A DNA stretch of 6,677 bases from the NCBI GenBank assembly GCA_022361095.1, contig JAKSBO010001077.1, positions 1-6,677 of the forward strand. Reading direction: 5' to 3'. Under the pieces are notes generated by a model. It did no database searches. It saw nothing but the letters and a program-made list of their open reading frames with translations, and had not been told where the DNA came from. Within the stretch, counting starts at the first letter, position 1. Every line of letters begins with the position of its first letter. Positions 1-6,004 of the stretch are shown here, piece after piece. A program made the translations under genes and the position numbers. The DNA comes from Desulfobacterales bacterium. GTDB lineage: Bacteria > Desulfobacterota > Desulfobacteria > Desulfobacterales > Desulfobacteraceae.

Positions 1-266
1 TGCCGGGCAAACATCTTGTGTCCGATATTGAACTGCTGCAGTCCGGCAAACACCCGGGTAAAACCAATTTGACCGATGCAGACAACTCCTTGAATATCCT
101 GCGGTATTTTACGGATACCCCCTGTGCCGTCATTGTAAAGCACAGGGGGTATCCGTAAAATACCGCAGGATATTCAAGGAGTTGTCTGCATCGGTCAAAT
201 TGGTTTTACCCGGGTGTTTGCCGGACTGCAGCAGTTCAATATCGGACACAAGATGTTTGCCCGGCA
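1..266. repeat. Perfect long inverted repeat (fold-back) inside the AICAR formyltransferase gene
   Basis: Bases 1-127 are an exact reverse complement of 140-266, separated by the 12-nt spacer cgtcattgtaaa (128-139). The arm is cut by the window start, so its true length is at least 127 bp. Both arms encode the same piece of AICAR formyltransferase: the right arm on the minus strand, the left arm on the plus strand. The plus-strand copy continues across the spacer as TPCAVIVKH, the expected family sequence with its Lys-His pair, and then becomes nonsense and stops at 156-158. The minus-strand copy instead reads TPCALQ and stops. The fold occurs where GCAC (140-143) can pair with GTGC (124-127). 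This is what a 3' end that snapped back and copied itself would leave. An amplification or assembly artefact at a contig end is the most likely explanation; a true inverted duplication is the alternative. Confidence 0.95.
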
Positions 267-501
267 CGATGGTTTTTGCATCCCCAAGTGCCAGATTGCC
301 ATTGACCAGCCGGTATAATGCGGCTTCCTGACCCGGATTCTCTCCGTAACGAAGACCTTTTTCCACGCCGTCAATAACCCAGGAGACCTTCTCATAAAAC
401 AGGGTCTGCCGGCTGTCGCCATTCACAAAGGAGATCTCCATGGCCGGGGTAAAATGGTCATCCATTATGGTTTTGTACATCTTTTTAAGATCTGTGCTCA
501 T
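130..501 (-). CDS. purH: AICAR formyltransferase (PurH C-terminal activity as a separate gene), partial, 3' end lost at a fold-back
   Basis: This gene encodes the enzyme that transfers a formyl group from 10-formyltetrahydrofolate to AICAR, the ninth step of de novo purine synthesis, in the cytosol. About 121 authentic residues are present, against several hundred in the whole domain. The diagnostic block LRYGENPGQEAALYR is at residues 50-64; most PurH proteins have His where this one has Gly57. TDADNSLNILRYF at 103-115 corresponds to the DTDAALE segment of E. coli PurH. The catalytic Lys-His is visible only in the mirrored plus-strand copy (129-143). The start ATG at 501 follows an AGGGG ribosome binding site about 8 nt upstream and lies 4 nt after the cyclohydrolase stop, so the two are translated from one message. 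The frame stays open upstream to 615, but that part overlaps the previous gene and is not used. The stop at 130-132 is created by the fold-back and is not the real gene end; reliable minus-strand sequence ends near 140. Confidence 0.85.
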   Translation of the reverse strand: MSTDLKKMYKTIMDDHFTPAMEISFVNGDSRQTLFYEKVSWVIDGVEKGLRYGENPGQEAALYRLVNGNLALGDAKTIVPGKHLVSDIELLQSGKHPGKTNLTDADNSLNILRYFTDTPCALQ

Positions 502-505
502 ATAT

Positions 506-1189
506 CTATTCCCCTGTTTTATAACACGATTGAACGTCTTTTTCCGAAAGCCCGGCCAGATAATCGGCAATGGCCCGGTCGTATTGAGCGGTATGTTCAA
601 AGGCCTTTGATGCAAGTAAATACCGGTCCTCTATACCCAACGCCCCGTCTTTTGTTTTGAGAAGCTGCAGAATCCCGTCATAGGATTTGGGATCCACCAC
701 CGAGGCCACCCGGATATAATTCTTAGCTGCGGCCCGGATCATGGTCGGCCCGCCAATATCAATATTGCCCCGGGCGTTTTCCACAGTTACATTTTCCTTT
801 GCAATGGTCTGGGTAAACGGATAGAGATTCACCACAACCATATCAATGGGCAGCGCATGGGTTCTTTTCAGGTCATCCTGATGGGCAGGATTATACGTTT
901 CTGTCAAAAGCCCCAGATAAATTTTAAAATCAAGGGTTTTAACAAGTCCGCCCTGGGTTTCGGGCTGCCCGGTATAATCAGAGACCTGTTTGAGGTTCTC
1001 TTGGGCATCAGCGCCAAGAATCTCTTGTATTTTGGAATAGGTTCCGCCCGTGGATAAGATGGTGATATCGGGATTGATCCCAAGCAGCCCCGGGATAAAT
1101 GTCCCAAGCCCGCTCTTATCGGACACGCTGACCAGAATGGTCTTGATTTTTACTAAATCATCAATTCTTTCTACCACGTTTTTCGTCAT
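506..1189 (-). CDS. purH: Stand-alone IMP cyclohydrolase (PurH N-terminal domain)
   Basis: This 227-residue protein corresponds to the MGS-like N-terminal domain of bifunctional PurH, which closes FAICAR to IMP in the last step of de novo purine synthesis. Visible family blocks are SVSDK (21-25), STGGT (46-50), VSDYTGQPE (69-77), VKT (83-85), IDMVVVNLYPF (115-125), NIDIGGPTM (142-150), AAAKN (153-157) and KAFEHTAQYD (195-204). Residues aligned with active-site Lys66, Tyr104, Asp125 and Lys137 of human ATIC are kept as Lys84, Tyr123, Asp144 and Lys156. The usual R-V-K-T-L-H-P segment is altered to L-V-K-T-L-D-F, and the following H-G/A-G motif is Y-L-G. In most bacteria this domain is fused to AICAR formyltransferase; here it ends in TAG and the formyltransferase starts 4 nt later. 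The ATG at 1189 has an AAGGA ribosome binding site about 7 nt upstream. Confidence 0.93.
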   Translation of the reverse strand: MTKNVVERIDDLVKIKTILVSVSDKSGLGTFIPGLLGINPDITILSTGGTYSKIQEILGADAQENLKQVSDYTGQPETQGGLVKTLDFKIYLGLLTETYNPAHQDDLKRTHALPIDMVVVNLYPFTQTIAKENVTVENARGNIDIGGPTMIRAAAKNYIRVASVVDPKSYDGILQLLKTKDGALGIEDRYLLASKAFEHTAQYDRAIADYLAGLSEKDVQSCYKTGE

Positions 1190-1243
1190 GGTTGTTCCTT
1201 ATTATAAATAGGTTGGTGCTATATATTTTTAATGCAGGCATGC

Positions 1244-1272
1244 ATTTACCCTATTCTCACGGGTGAAGTCAA
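1244..1272 (-). promoter_or_regulatory. Weak candidate sigma-70 promoter of the split purH genes, with adjacent dyad
   Basis: On the minus strand TTGACT (1272-1267) is followed after 17 nt by GTAAAT (1249-1244). The -35 is good (5/6) but the -10 is poor (3/6). Transcription would start near 1237, leaving a leader of about 48 nt. A short dyad, AATGCA-GGCA-TGCATT (1231-1246), overlaps the -10 and the predicted start and could be an operator. The 100-nt gap after the YkgJ-family gene contains no clear terminator, so read-through from upstream is also possible. Confidence 0.3.
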
Positions 1273-1289
1273 GTTGAAGCGATGTCATT

Positions 1290-1979
1290 TTACAGGATCA
1301 TGCCTGCAAGTGACTGAACAAGGGCTTGGGTCTTTTCGACATGCTCGGGTGGAATCATTAGCGCTGGAATTTTTAAATTCCGCGTAGTACCTGAAATGTT
1401 GAGGTTCTCCGGTAATGGGCTACGGCTCAAGTCATTTTTGCCGGCATATTCCATCAGATCGAGGAAACTGCCGTATATACCACCTGCATCCAGGTGCTCC
1501 ACAAACTGCATAAAAACGGTTGTTATGGTTAATGCAAGCAGAGGCATATCCGCTTGCCCCGCCTTTCTGCAAGATGTTGTGGACATCATCACCCGGCACC
1601 CCAAGGGCCGGACAGGGTAGATGGTGCAAATCCCATCTTCAAGCAAAGGGCAGGTCCCCCAGGCCGGATCATTTTCTTCCTCATCTGCATCACGGCCTTC
1701 CATGCATGCCAGGGCAAATCCGTTTGTGGTCGCAGCAGGCCGGTACCTTCTGGCTTGCCAGCTCCGGGCCAGACGTACACGGATATCGTCCAGTCCCCCG
1801 GCACCTAATCGGTCATGGATATAAGCAACTTCCAGACCCGTGGCGGTGACATTACAGGTACAGCAGTCCGCACACTGTTTTGCGCAGGCAACGGGGAACC
1901 CAGCCATTTCAGTATCAAACAGGGCGTAGATATTCTCAAGGGTATCAACGGTTTTATTTTTCTTTACAATACTTGTCAT
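1290..1979 (-). CDS. YkgJ-family cysteine-cluster protein (CxxCxxCC, putative Zn/Fe-binding)
   Basis: The protein belongs to the YkgJ / CxxCxxCC family, thought to chelate zinc or iron through conserved cysteines; no reaction is established for this family member. Counting from the ATG, a cluster Cys32-x3-Cys36-x2-Cys39-Cys40-x-Cys42 near the N-terminus is followed by Cys92 and then by the signature Cys110-PLLEDGI-Cys118-x-I-Y-x2-R-P-L-G-Cys128-R, plus Cys137. This spacing is typical of the family. The C-terminal third is hydrophobic-helical without a clear membrane span. Start choice is uncertain: the ATG at 1979 gives 229 residues, and an in-frame TTG at 1991 would add four. Neither has a convincing ribosome binding site. 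The gene stands between the two-component operon and the purine genes. It is 324 nt after the regulator stop and has its own candidate promoter, so it is probably a separate transcription unit. Its role is unknown. Confidence 0.85.
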   Translation of the reverse strand: MTSIVKKNKTVDTLENIYALFDTEMAGFPVACAKQCADCCTCNVTATGLEVAYIHDRLGAGGLDDIRVRLARSWQARRYRPAATTNGFALACMEGRDADEEENDPAWGTCPLLEDGICTIYPVRPLGCRVMMSTTSCRKAGQADMPLLALTITTVFMQFVEHLDAGGIYGSFLDLMEYAGKNDLSRSPLPENLNISGTTRNLKIPALMIPPEHVEKTQALVQSLAGMIL

Positions 1980-1991
1980 CGTTTTAACCAA

Positions 1992-2012
1992 CTAATTATT
2001 AGAGGCACCCTT
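1992..2012 (+). repeat. Copy A of a 21-bp dispersed repeat (CTAATTATYARAGG core)
   Basis: The sequence at 1992-2012 matches 4452-4472 in 19 of 21 positions in the same orientation, and matches 4433-4413 on the opposite strand in 16 of 21. The two other copies form the arms of a long hairpin. This copy ends just before the start region of the YkgJ-family gene. Similarity to the left-arm copy seems to resume as a TTAAG-CTTTT-ATATG run beyond the repeat. It may be a remnant of a small mobile repeat or a shared RNA element. Confidence 0.5.
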
Positions 2013-2214
2013 AAGCTTTTATATGAAAGTCTGGGTAAGATCTTTCATGATTTGTTATTGCTCAAGCCTGGGGCTGATAGACCATGCCGGTCCATGGCCG
2101 TTTCTACAAAACACAAAGAAGAGTTTTTAATTTGGAATTTGACCAGAATCGTGCAGCGTGGGCACCATAATCCCTTTTAAAAAGGCAAAAAAAGCCGGGG
2201 CGCGCCAAAAGGTA

Positions 2215-2243
2215 ATTATTAAAACAACAACGCTTTCTGCCAA
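2215..2243 (-). promoter_or_regulatory. Candidate sigma-70 promoter for the YkgJ-family gene
   Basis: On the minus strand TTGGCA (2243-2238) and AATAAT (2220-2215) are separated by 17 nt, matching 10 of 12 consensus bases. Transcription would start near 2208. Two overlapping dyads touch the -35 on its upstream side: ATACC-T-GGTAT (2243-2253) and TGGTA-N6-TACCA (2248-2263). They may be an operator or simply chance. The position after the response-regulator stop fits an independent promoter for the downstream gene. Confidence 0.45.
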
Positions 2244-2302
2244 TACCTGGTATCCGGTTACCAAAAATGTAATGAAAGTTACGAAAACTGCATCCTTATG
2301 TT

Positions 2303-3664
2303 CTATTTATAGACCGTAGGGTCAATCTCATATTTTTTAACTTTATAATGCATGGCCCGTTTGCTGATACCCAAAAGATCGGCGGCTTCTTTTTGAATCC
2401 CCCGTGACTTTTTCAGGGCCCGTATAATGGTATCCTTTTCACTTTGTTCAATGGAAAACGTCTGGGATCCGGGAAGATCCGATGTCAGCACAGCATTTTC
2501 CCTGATGCTTTCAATCTGAAGATCCCATGGTTCAATGACCTGATTTTGACACAGAACAGCCCCGGCTTGAATGGTATTTTTCAATTCCCTGACATTGCCG
2601 GGCCAAGGGTGTTCTTCCAGGACTTTGACTGCGGCATCGGAAATATGCAGACGGTCAATGCCGTGGGTCTTGCCATAGTTTTCAGCAAACAGATCAGCCA
2701 GGGGATAAACATCTTCTTTTCTATCCCGCAACGGCGGAATGGTCAGGGTGATTCCCTTGAGACGGTAGTACAGATCCTGGCGGAAATTTCCCTCTTCAAT
2801 GGATAGGGAAAGATCAGCGTTTGTCGCGGCAATCACCCGGCAATCCACGGTCGTTTCCTGCACCGCACCGACCTGGCGGATCTTTTTATCCTCCAGGAAT
2901 CTTAGCAACCGGCATTGCATATCATGGGATATATTGCCGATTTCATCCAGAAAAAGCGTACCGGAGTCCGCAGCCTGAATCAGCCCGACTTTGTCCTTTA
3001 CGGCATGGGTAAACGCCCCTTTCAGGTGGCCGAACAATTCACTTTCAAGAATACCGGCCGGGGTTGACCCGCAGTCCACCACCATGTAGGGATGCTTTTT
3101 CCTGGGACTGTTTTTGTGAATGCATCCGGCAATACGCTCCTTGCCCACACCGCTCTCCCCGAGAATAAGCACGTTGACCTGGGTGGCAGCCACCTTTTTC
3201 ACCATGGAATAAAGATGCTTCATGGCATGGGATGTCCCCCAGTAAAACCCGGATTCAACCAGGGGGACAGCGCCGGAGCCGGCACCTGCACCGCGCAGGG
3301 CCATCACGGTATTAATCTTTTTAATCAGGTCTTTGCCGTCAAACGGCTTGGCAATATAATCGGCTGCGCCCAGCTTCATTGCTTCCACAGCATCCGGTAT
3401 GGTCCCGTGGGCCGTCAGAAAAATCACCGGCAGATCCGGCAGGGACTGGCGGATATCCGTGAACAGTTCCATTCCGCTTTTCCCCGGCATTTTTATATCC
3501 GATACTAAAAGATCTACGCCGTTCTGCCCTTTAAGTATCTGTTCGGCCCCAGCCGCATCCCTTGCCTTCAAGACCTTGAAGTTGGATGCGGAGAGTCTTT
3601 CGCCCAAGACCTCCAGAATACTGGCGTCATCGTCAACAATGAGTATTTTATGTGCAGCGCTCAC
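2303..3664 (-). CDS. NtrC-family sigma-54-dependent response regulator (QseF/GlrR-like)
   Basis: This 453-residue cytosolic activator receives phosphate from a histidine kinase and uses ATP hydrolysis to open sigma-54 promoters. Domain order is receiver (about 5-120, acidic Asp11-13, phosphoacceptor Asp56, Thr84, Lys106), AAA+ domain (about 140-370) and Fis-type helix-turn-helix (about 410-447). The AAA+ domain has Walker A GESGVGKE (169-176), Walker B TLFLDE (236-241), arginine-finger region FRQDLYYRL (294-302) and WPGNVREL (354-361). The sigma-54 contact loop reads GAFTHA (216-221) instead of GAFTGA. The receiver segment LTAHGTIPDAV closely resembles E. coli QseF/GlrR, and the preceding kinase and lipoprotein genes reproduce qseE-qseG-qseF order. 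Translation starts at a GTG (3664-3662) that overlaps the lipoprotein TGA by 4 bp, with AGGGAG 5 nt upstream. The nearby sigma-54 promoter suggests autoregulation. Other targets cannot be inferred here. Confidence 0.93.
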   Translation of the reverse strand: MSAAHKILIVDDDASILEVLGERLSASNFKVLKARDAAGAEQILKGQNGVDLLVSDIKMPGKSGMELFTDIRQSLPDLPVIFLTAHGTIPDAVEAMKLGAADYIAKPFDGKDLIKKINTVMALRGAGAGSGAVPLVESGFYWGTSHAMKHLYSMVKKVAATQVNVLILGESGVGKERIAGCIHKNSPRKKHPYMVVDCGSTPAGILESELFGHLKGAFTHAVKDKVGLIQAADSGTLFLDEIGNISHDMQCRLLRFLEDKKIRQVGAVQETTVDCRVIAATNADLSLSIEEGNFRQDLYYRLKGITLTIPPLRDRKEDVYPLADLFAENYGKTHGIDRLHISDAAVKVLEEHPWPGNVRELKNTIQAGAVLCQNQVIEPWDLQIESIRENAVLTSDLPGSQTFSIEQSEKDTIIRALKKSRGIQKEAADLLGISKRAMHYKVKKYEIDPTVYK

Positions 3665-3675
3665 TGGTTCTCCCT
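3661..3675 (-). promoter_or_regulatory. RBS and GTGA stop-start overlap linking the lipoprotein and regulator genes
   Basis: AGGGAG (3675-3670 on the minus strand) lies 5 nt before a GTG start (3664-3662). The GTG shares two bases with the TGA stop of the lipoprotein gene (3663-3661), giving a GTGA overlap typical of translational coupling. This decides the regulator start: the next residues, SAAHKILIVDDD, give the usual receiver N-terminus with no missing strand. Confidence 0.85.
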
Positions 3676-4389
3676 TTGTTCCTGCCGTTCCTTATCAATT
3701 CTTTCAAGCACGCTTATCTGGTGTAAAAGATCCGCGATCCGTGCCTCCTGTTCCATGTTTTGCTTTTCCAAGGTTGCTGTTTTACCTCCCAGTGAATCAA
3801 TCTGTTTTTGCATCTTAAGCCGCTCTTTTTTATAAACCTGATCACCGGCATACATTGTATTAAGCTTTTCCAAAATACCCGACCGCTCGGATTCAAGCAA
3901 GACCATACCATGGGCCAGGGCCTTTTCCAGCATCCCGGGGGGCATCCGCGTCCATGGATTGCAAACGCTTTTTTGCCCGGAATTCTTTAGGGTTCTGTGC
4001 GTTGAAGTCCTACAGGGCAGCAGTGAAGGTAAAAGCAGAAACTTCTCCACAGCAAATCTAAAGGCCGGGGCATTTTCTGCAAGGATCATGTCAAGACACG
4101 CATTCCCATAACGGCCTGCAGCCTGTTGCCGGACATGCTGCTCCTTTAACGCAAGCTGTGAAAAAATCTGACGGGCAAGGGTATAATCGCCATTCAAATA
4201 TGCATCCTGGCCCTGTTTTACCGTGGCATCCCGGCAAATGACAGTGCAGGTAGGCATTGTACTGCACCCGTTTAAAATTACCCCTGTACACCCGATAAAA
4301 GCCAGAATTCTGAAACACACAAGACAACGCGTAAACGTCCTTGCCATGAACAAATTCAGGCAAAAATCAGACATCCATGAAAAACGCAT
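3661..4389 (-). CDS. QseG-like lipoprotein with C-terminal coiled coil; possible internal double frameshift
   Basis: This is a predicted envelope lipoprotein of 242 residues. A hydrophobic stretch (about 23-39) ends in the lipobox V-I-L-N-G-Cys42. A short helical region follows, with DAYLNGDYTLARQIF resembling a TPR-like repeat. The C-terminal part (about 190-235) is a heptad-rich coiled coil ending in ISVLERIDKERQEQR, which parallels the LENLTDIERQLSTRK tail of E. coli QseG. Its place between kinase and regulator matches qseG, an outer-membrane lipoprotein tied to QseE signalling in enterics; that role here is inferred. The ATG at 4389 has AAGGG 8 nt upstream and is preferred, although ATGs at 4374 and 4347 would give shorter signal peptides. 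Codons between about 4010 and 3937 look unnatural in this frame, while another frame there reads plausibly, so two compensating indels may be present. The length is close to the 237 residues of E. coli QseG. Confidence 0.8.
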   Translation of the reverse strand: MRFSWMSDFCLNLFMARTFTRCLVCFRILAFIGCTGVILNGCSTMPTCTVICRDATVKQGQDAYLNGDYTLARQIFSQLALKEQHVRQQAAGRYGNACLDMILAENAPAFRFAVEKFLLLPSLLPCRTSTHRTLKNSGQKSVCNPWTRMPPGMLEKALAHGMVLLESERSGILEKLNTMYAGDQVYKKERLKMQKQIDSLGGKTATLEKQNMEQEARIADLLHQISVLERIDKERQEQRENQ

Positions 4390-4413
4390 ATAAAAAGCCC
4401 TTAAAATTCATTT

Positions 4414-4471
4414 AGGCCACCTCTGATAATTAGAATTTTGAAACCAAAATTCTAATTATCAAAGGCACCCT
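4414..4471 (-). repeat. Long intergenic stem-loop between kinase and lipoprotein genes
   Basis: GATAATTAGAATTTTG (4425-4440) and its exact complement (4445-4460) flank a 4-nt loop. Pairing extends outward to 4414/4471. As minus-strand RNA, the positions that mismatch in DNA at 4423/4462, 4419/4466 and 4418/4467 become G-U pairs, leaving one true mismatch and a stem of about 26 bp. No U-run follows, so it is not a classical terminator. It begins a few nucleotides after the kinase stop and ends about 25 nt before the lipoprotein start. It could be an mRNA processing or stability element, or a small mobile palindrome. Both arms carry the 21-bp repeat also seen at 1992-2012. Confidence 0.85.
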
Positions 4472-4474
4472 TTA

Positions 4475-5914
4475 TTAAAACAACGGTAATGTAAAGGAAA
4501 ACGTACACCCTTTATCCGGCCTATTCTTCACAAAAATTTCTCCGCCATTGGCCTGGATGATCCGCCGGGCAATATTTAAACCTAGCCCAACGCCGTCCAT
4601 GTGATTGCGCACCTCTCTGGCCCGGTAGTATTTCTTGAAAATCAGATTTTTCTTGTCGTCGGGAATACCCGGCCCTTCATCACTGACGGCACATGTCAAA
4701 AAATGCTTTCCCGGTCCCCGGGTCAAACGGACATCCACCCGGCTGTTGTCCGGTGAAAATTTCAACGCATTATCCAAAATATTGATGATGACCTGGGTTA
4801 TCTCCCGGGCATTGCCTTTGACCATGGGTGCCTGGGCAAGCACCTTATATTCCATATGGATCCCCCGGGTCTTTGCACCGGGCGTAACACTTAGAATGGC
4901 CGATTGAACAAGCTGGTTGGGATCAAAAGGGGCAACCTCTCTTTCTTTCCCCCCTGAAACCAGAATTGACGTATCAAGCAGATGGTTCAAAAGGCTGGTG
5001 ATCCGGGCAATCTCATTAACGGCAATGGTTAAAAATTTCTTTTGTTTCTCATTTACAGGCCCCAGCACCTCTTCGGTCATCATATTCACAGATTCACGGA
5101 TGGAAGACAACGGACTTCTGATCTCGTGGCTCAAGGTGGCAATAAAATCCGAACGGATCTCGTCATCGGCTTTAAGCTGACGGTTCATATCATTAAATGC
5201 GGCAGCCAGTTCCCCGAATTCATCTTTTGAGGTAATATCCATCTCATAGGTGTAATTATCATCAGAAACCCGCCGAAGCCCGGACTTCAATTTATTCAAA
5301 GGGATAATGATGGATCTGGAAATAAACCAAATCCCCATCAGGCCTACCAGTATTGAAATAACAAACCCGATCATGCAGTTTCTCATCACCTGATGGCTTA
5401 AACGGCTTATCAGAATCAGTGCCTGCTCAATGCGGCCTTTATTCTCTTCTCTTGCCTTGGCAATGGCAGCCACCCACGGATCCATCACACCGGCATCAAT
5501 CCATGTAAAATCCTCACTCATGACCTGTTCTATGAACACACCCGATTTGATATGGCTGCCAAAGGTCCGGTCAATGTCGTCCCAATACCCTGCCGGCATT
5601 CTCCGCCTTGAATCCAGGTCGATGATCTCAGCAAGCACGTTCTGGTAATCGCGCTTTGCTGTTCCAAAATAATCAAAATAGACATCTTTTTTTAACAATT
5701 TCAATTTTTTGATATTGGCGTCCATATCAAGAAGATGATTTTTAAGGTCGTTGGACAATACTGCAATCCGGTTGCTGATACTGACAATCCGGGATGACGT
5801 ATCGGACATCTCCCTGACCTTTAAAAACAAGCCATATACTATCCCATAAAATATAAAAATGAAAAAAAAGAGAAATATAAAAAGTTTTTTCGAAATACCT
5901 GGTGTCATTGACAT
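4475..5914 (-). CDS. Membrane sensor histidine kinase (QseE/GlrK-like)
   Basis: This 479-residue inner-membrane kinase autophosphorylates on a histidine and passes phosphate to a response regulator, here almost certainly the sigma-54 activator two genes downstream. Membrane segments are at about 11-33 and 179-198, enclosing a periplasmic sensor region of about 145 residues with no recognised ligand motif. Then come a HAMP linker (about 199-250), the H-box LSHEIRSPLSSIRES (261-275, phospho-His263), the N-box NILDNALKF (378-386), DEGPGI (412-417), IFKKYYRA (425-432) and GVGLGL (441-446), so all catalytic motifs are present. The stretch from the H-box through MMTEEVLGPVNEKQK closely resembles E. 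coli GlrK/QseE (HELKTPLASMREG then QVVGPLTPEQK). The ATG at 5914 is chosen because it keeps a complete first membrane helix, although its ribosome binding site is weak; another ATG lies two codons later. It is the first gene of the proposed operon. Confidence 0.93.
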   Translation of the reverse strand: MSMTPGISKKLFIFLFFFIFIFYGIVYGLFLKVREMSDTSSRIVSISNRIAVLSNDLKNHLLDMDANIKKLKLLKKDVYFDYFGTAKRDYQNVLAEIIDLDSRRRMPAGYWDDIDRTFGSHIKSGVFIEQVMSEDFTWIDAGVMDPWVAAIAKAREENKGRIEQALILISRLSHQVMRNCMIGFVISILVGLMGIWFISRSIIIPLNKLKSGLRRVSDDNYTYEMDITSKDEFGELAAAFNDMNRQLKADDEIRSDFIATLSHEIRSPLSSIRESVNMMTEEVLGPVNEKQKKFLTIAVNEIARITSLLNHLLDTSILVSGGKEREVAPFDPNQLVQSAILSVTPGAKTRGIHMEYKVLAQAPMVKGNAREITQVIINILDNALKFSPDNSRVDVRLTRGPGKHFLTCAVSDEGPGIPDDKKNLIFKKYYRAREVRNHMDGVGLGLNIARRIIQANGGEIFVKNRPDKGCTFSFTLPLF

Positions 5915-5942
5915 TTTTTTACCATCTGCATAGGTGAAAGCC

Positions 5943-5971
5943 TTTGTACCATGCCCGAACAGTCAAGTCAA
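5943..5971 (-). promoter_or_regulatory. Candidate sigma-70 promoter of the kinase operon
   Basis: TTGACT (5971-5966) and TACAAA (5948-5943) on the minus strand are 17 nt apart, with 9 of 12 consensus matches. A second TTGACT overlaps it at 5966-5961. Transcription would begin near 5936, about 22 nt before the kinase ATG. It lies downstream of the sigma-54 site, so the two could give basal and activated expression. Confidence 0.4.
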
Positions 5972-6004
5972 TTCCCGGCTGAATCAGGCCTGTTTAGAAA
6001 ACGT

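Larger units (their letters stand above)
1980..2302. other. Intergenic stretch of about 320 nt without a recognisable gene
   Basis: No frame on either strand gives a convincing protein. A plus-strand open frame that crosses it mostly overlaps the YkgJ-family gene antisense, and a 35-codon plus-strand frame starting in ATATGAAAG has no ribosome binding site. The stretch holds a good minus-strand promoter (2215-2243), short dyads just upstream of it, an AscI-like GGCGCGCC followed by a T7 run on the minus strand (about 2188-2206) with no good stem, and a copy of a repeat shared with the kinase-lipoprotein gap (1992-2012). If the promoter is real, the YkgJ-family gene has a leader of about 230 nt. 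Confidence 0.6.

Noticed and set aside
2..158. A separate plus-strand gene ending at 156-158
   Set aside because: It is the mirrored copy of the formyltransferase gene and turns to nonsense at the fold-back, so it is not an independent gene.
502..615. N-terminal extension of the formyltransferase frame back to an ATG at 615
   Set aside because: It overlaps the end of the cyclohydrolase gene and has no matching family sequence; the ATG at 501 has a good ribosome binding site.
1815..2180. Plus-strand open frame of 121 codons across the YkgJ-family start and the intergenic stretch
   Set aside because: About half is antisense to a recognised gene, it has no clear ribosome binding site, and the translation resembles no family I know.
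2160..2210. Possible terminator after the regulator gene (GGCGCGCCCCGGC followed by seven T on the minus strand)
   Set aside because: There is a T-run but no adequate stem before it, and it lies about 100 nt after the stop and just inside the proposed downstream promoter's transcript.
1992..4433. Composite transposon bounded by the inverted 21-bp repeats
   Set aside because: The enclosed genes are a coherent signalling operon with no transposase, and no target-site duplication was seen.
4425..4460. Intrinsic terminator after the kinase gene
   Set aside because: The stem is long and AT-rich, with no U-tract following on the transcribed strand.
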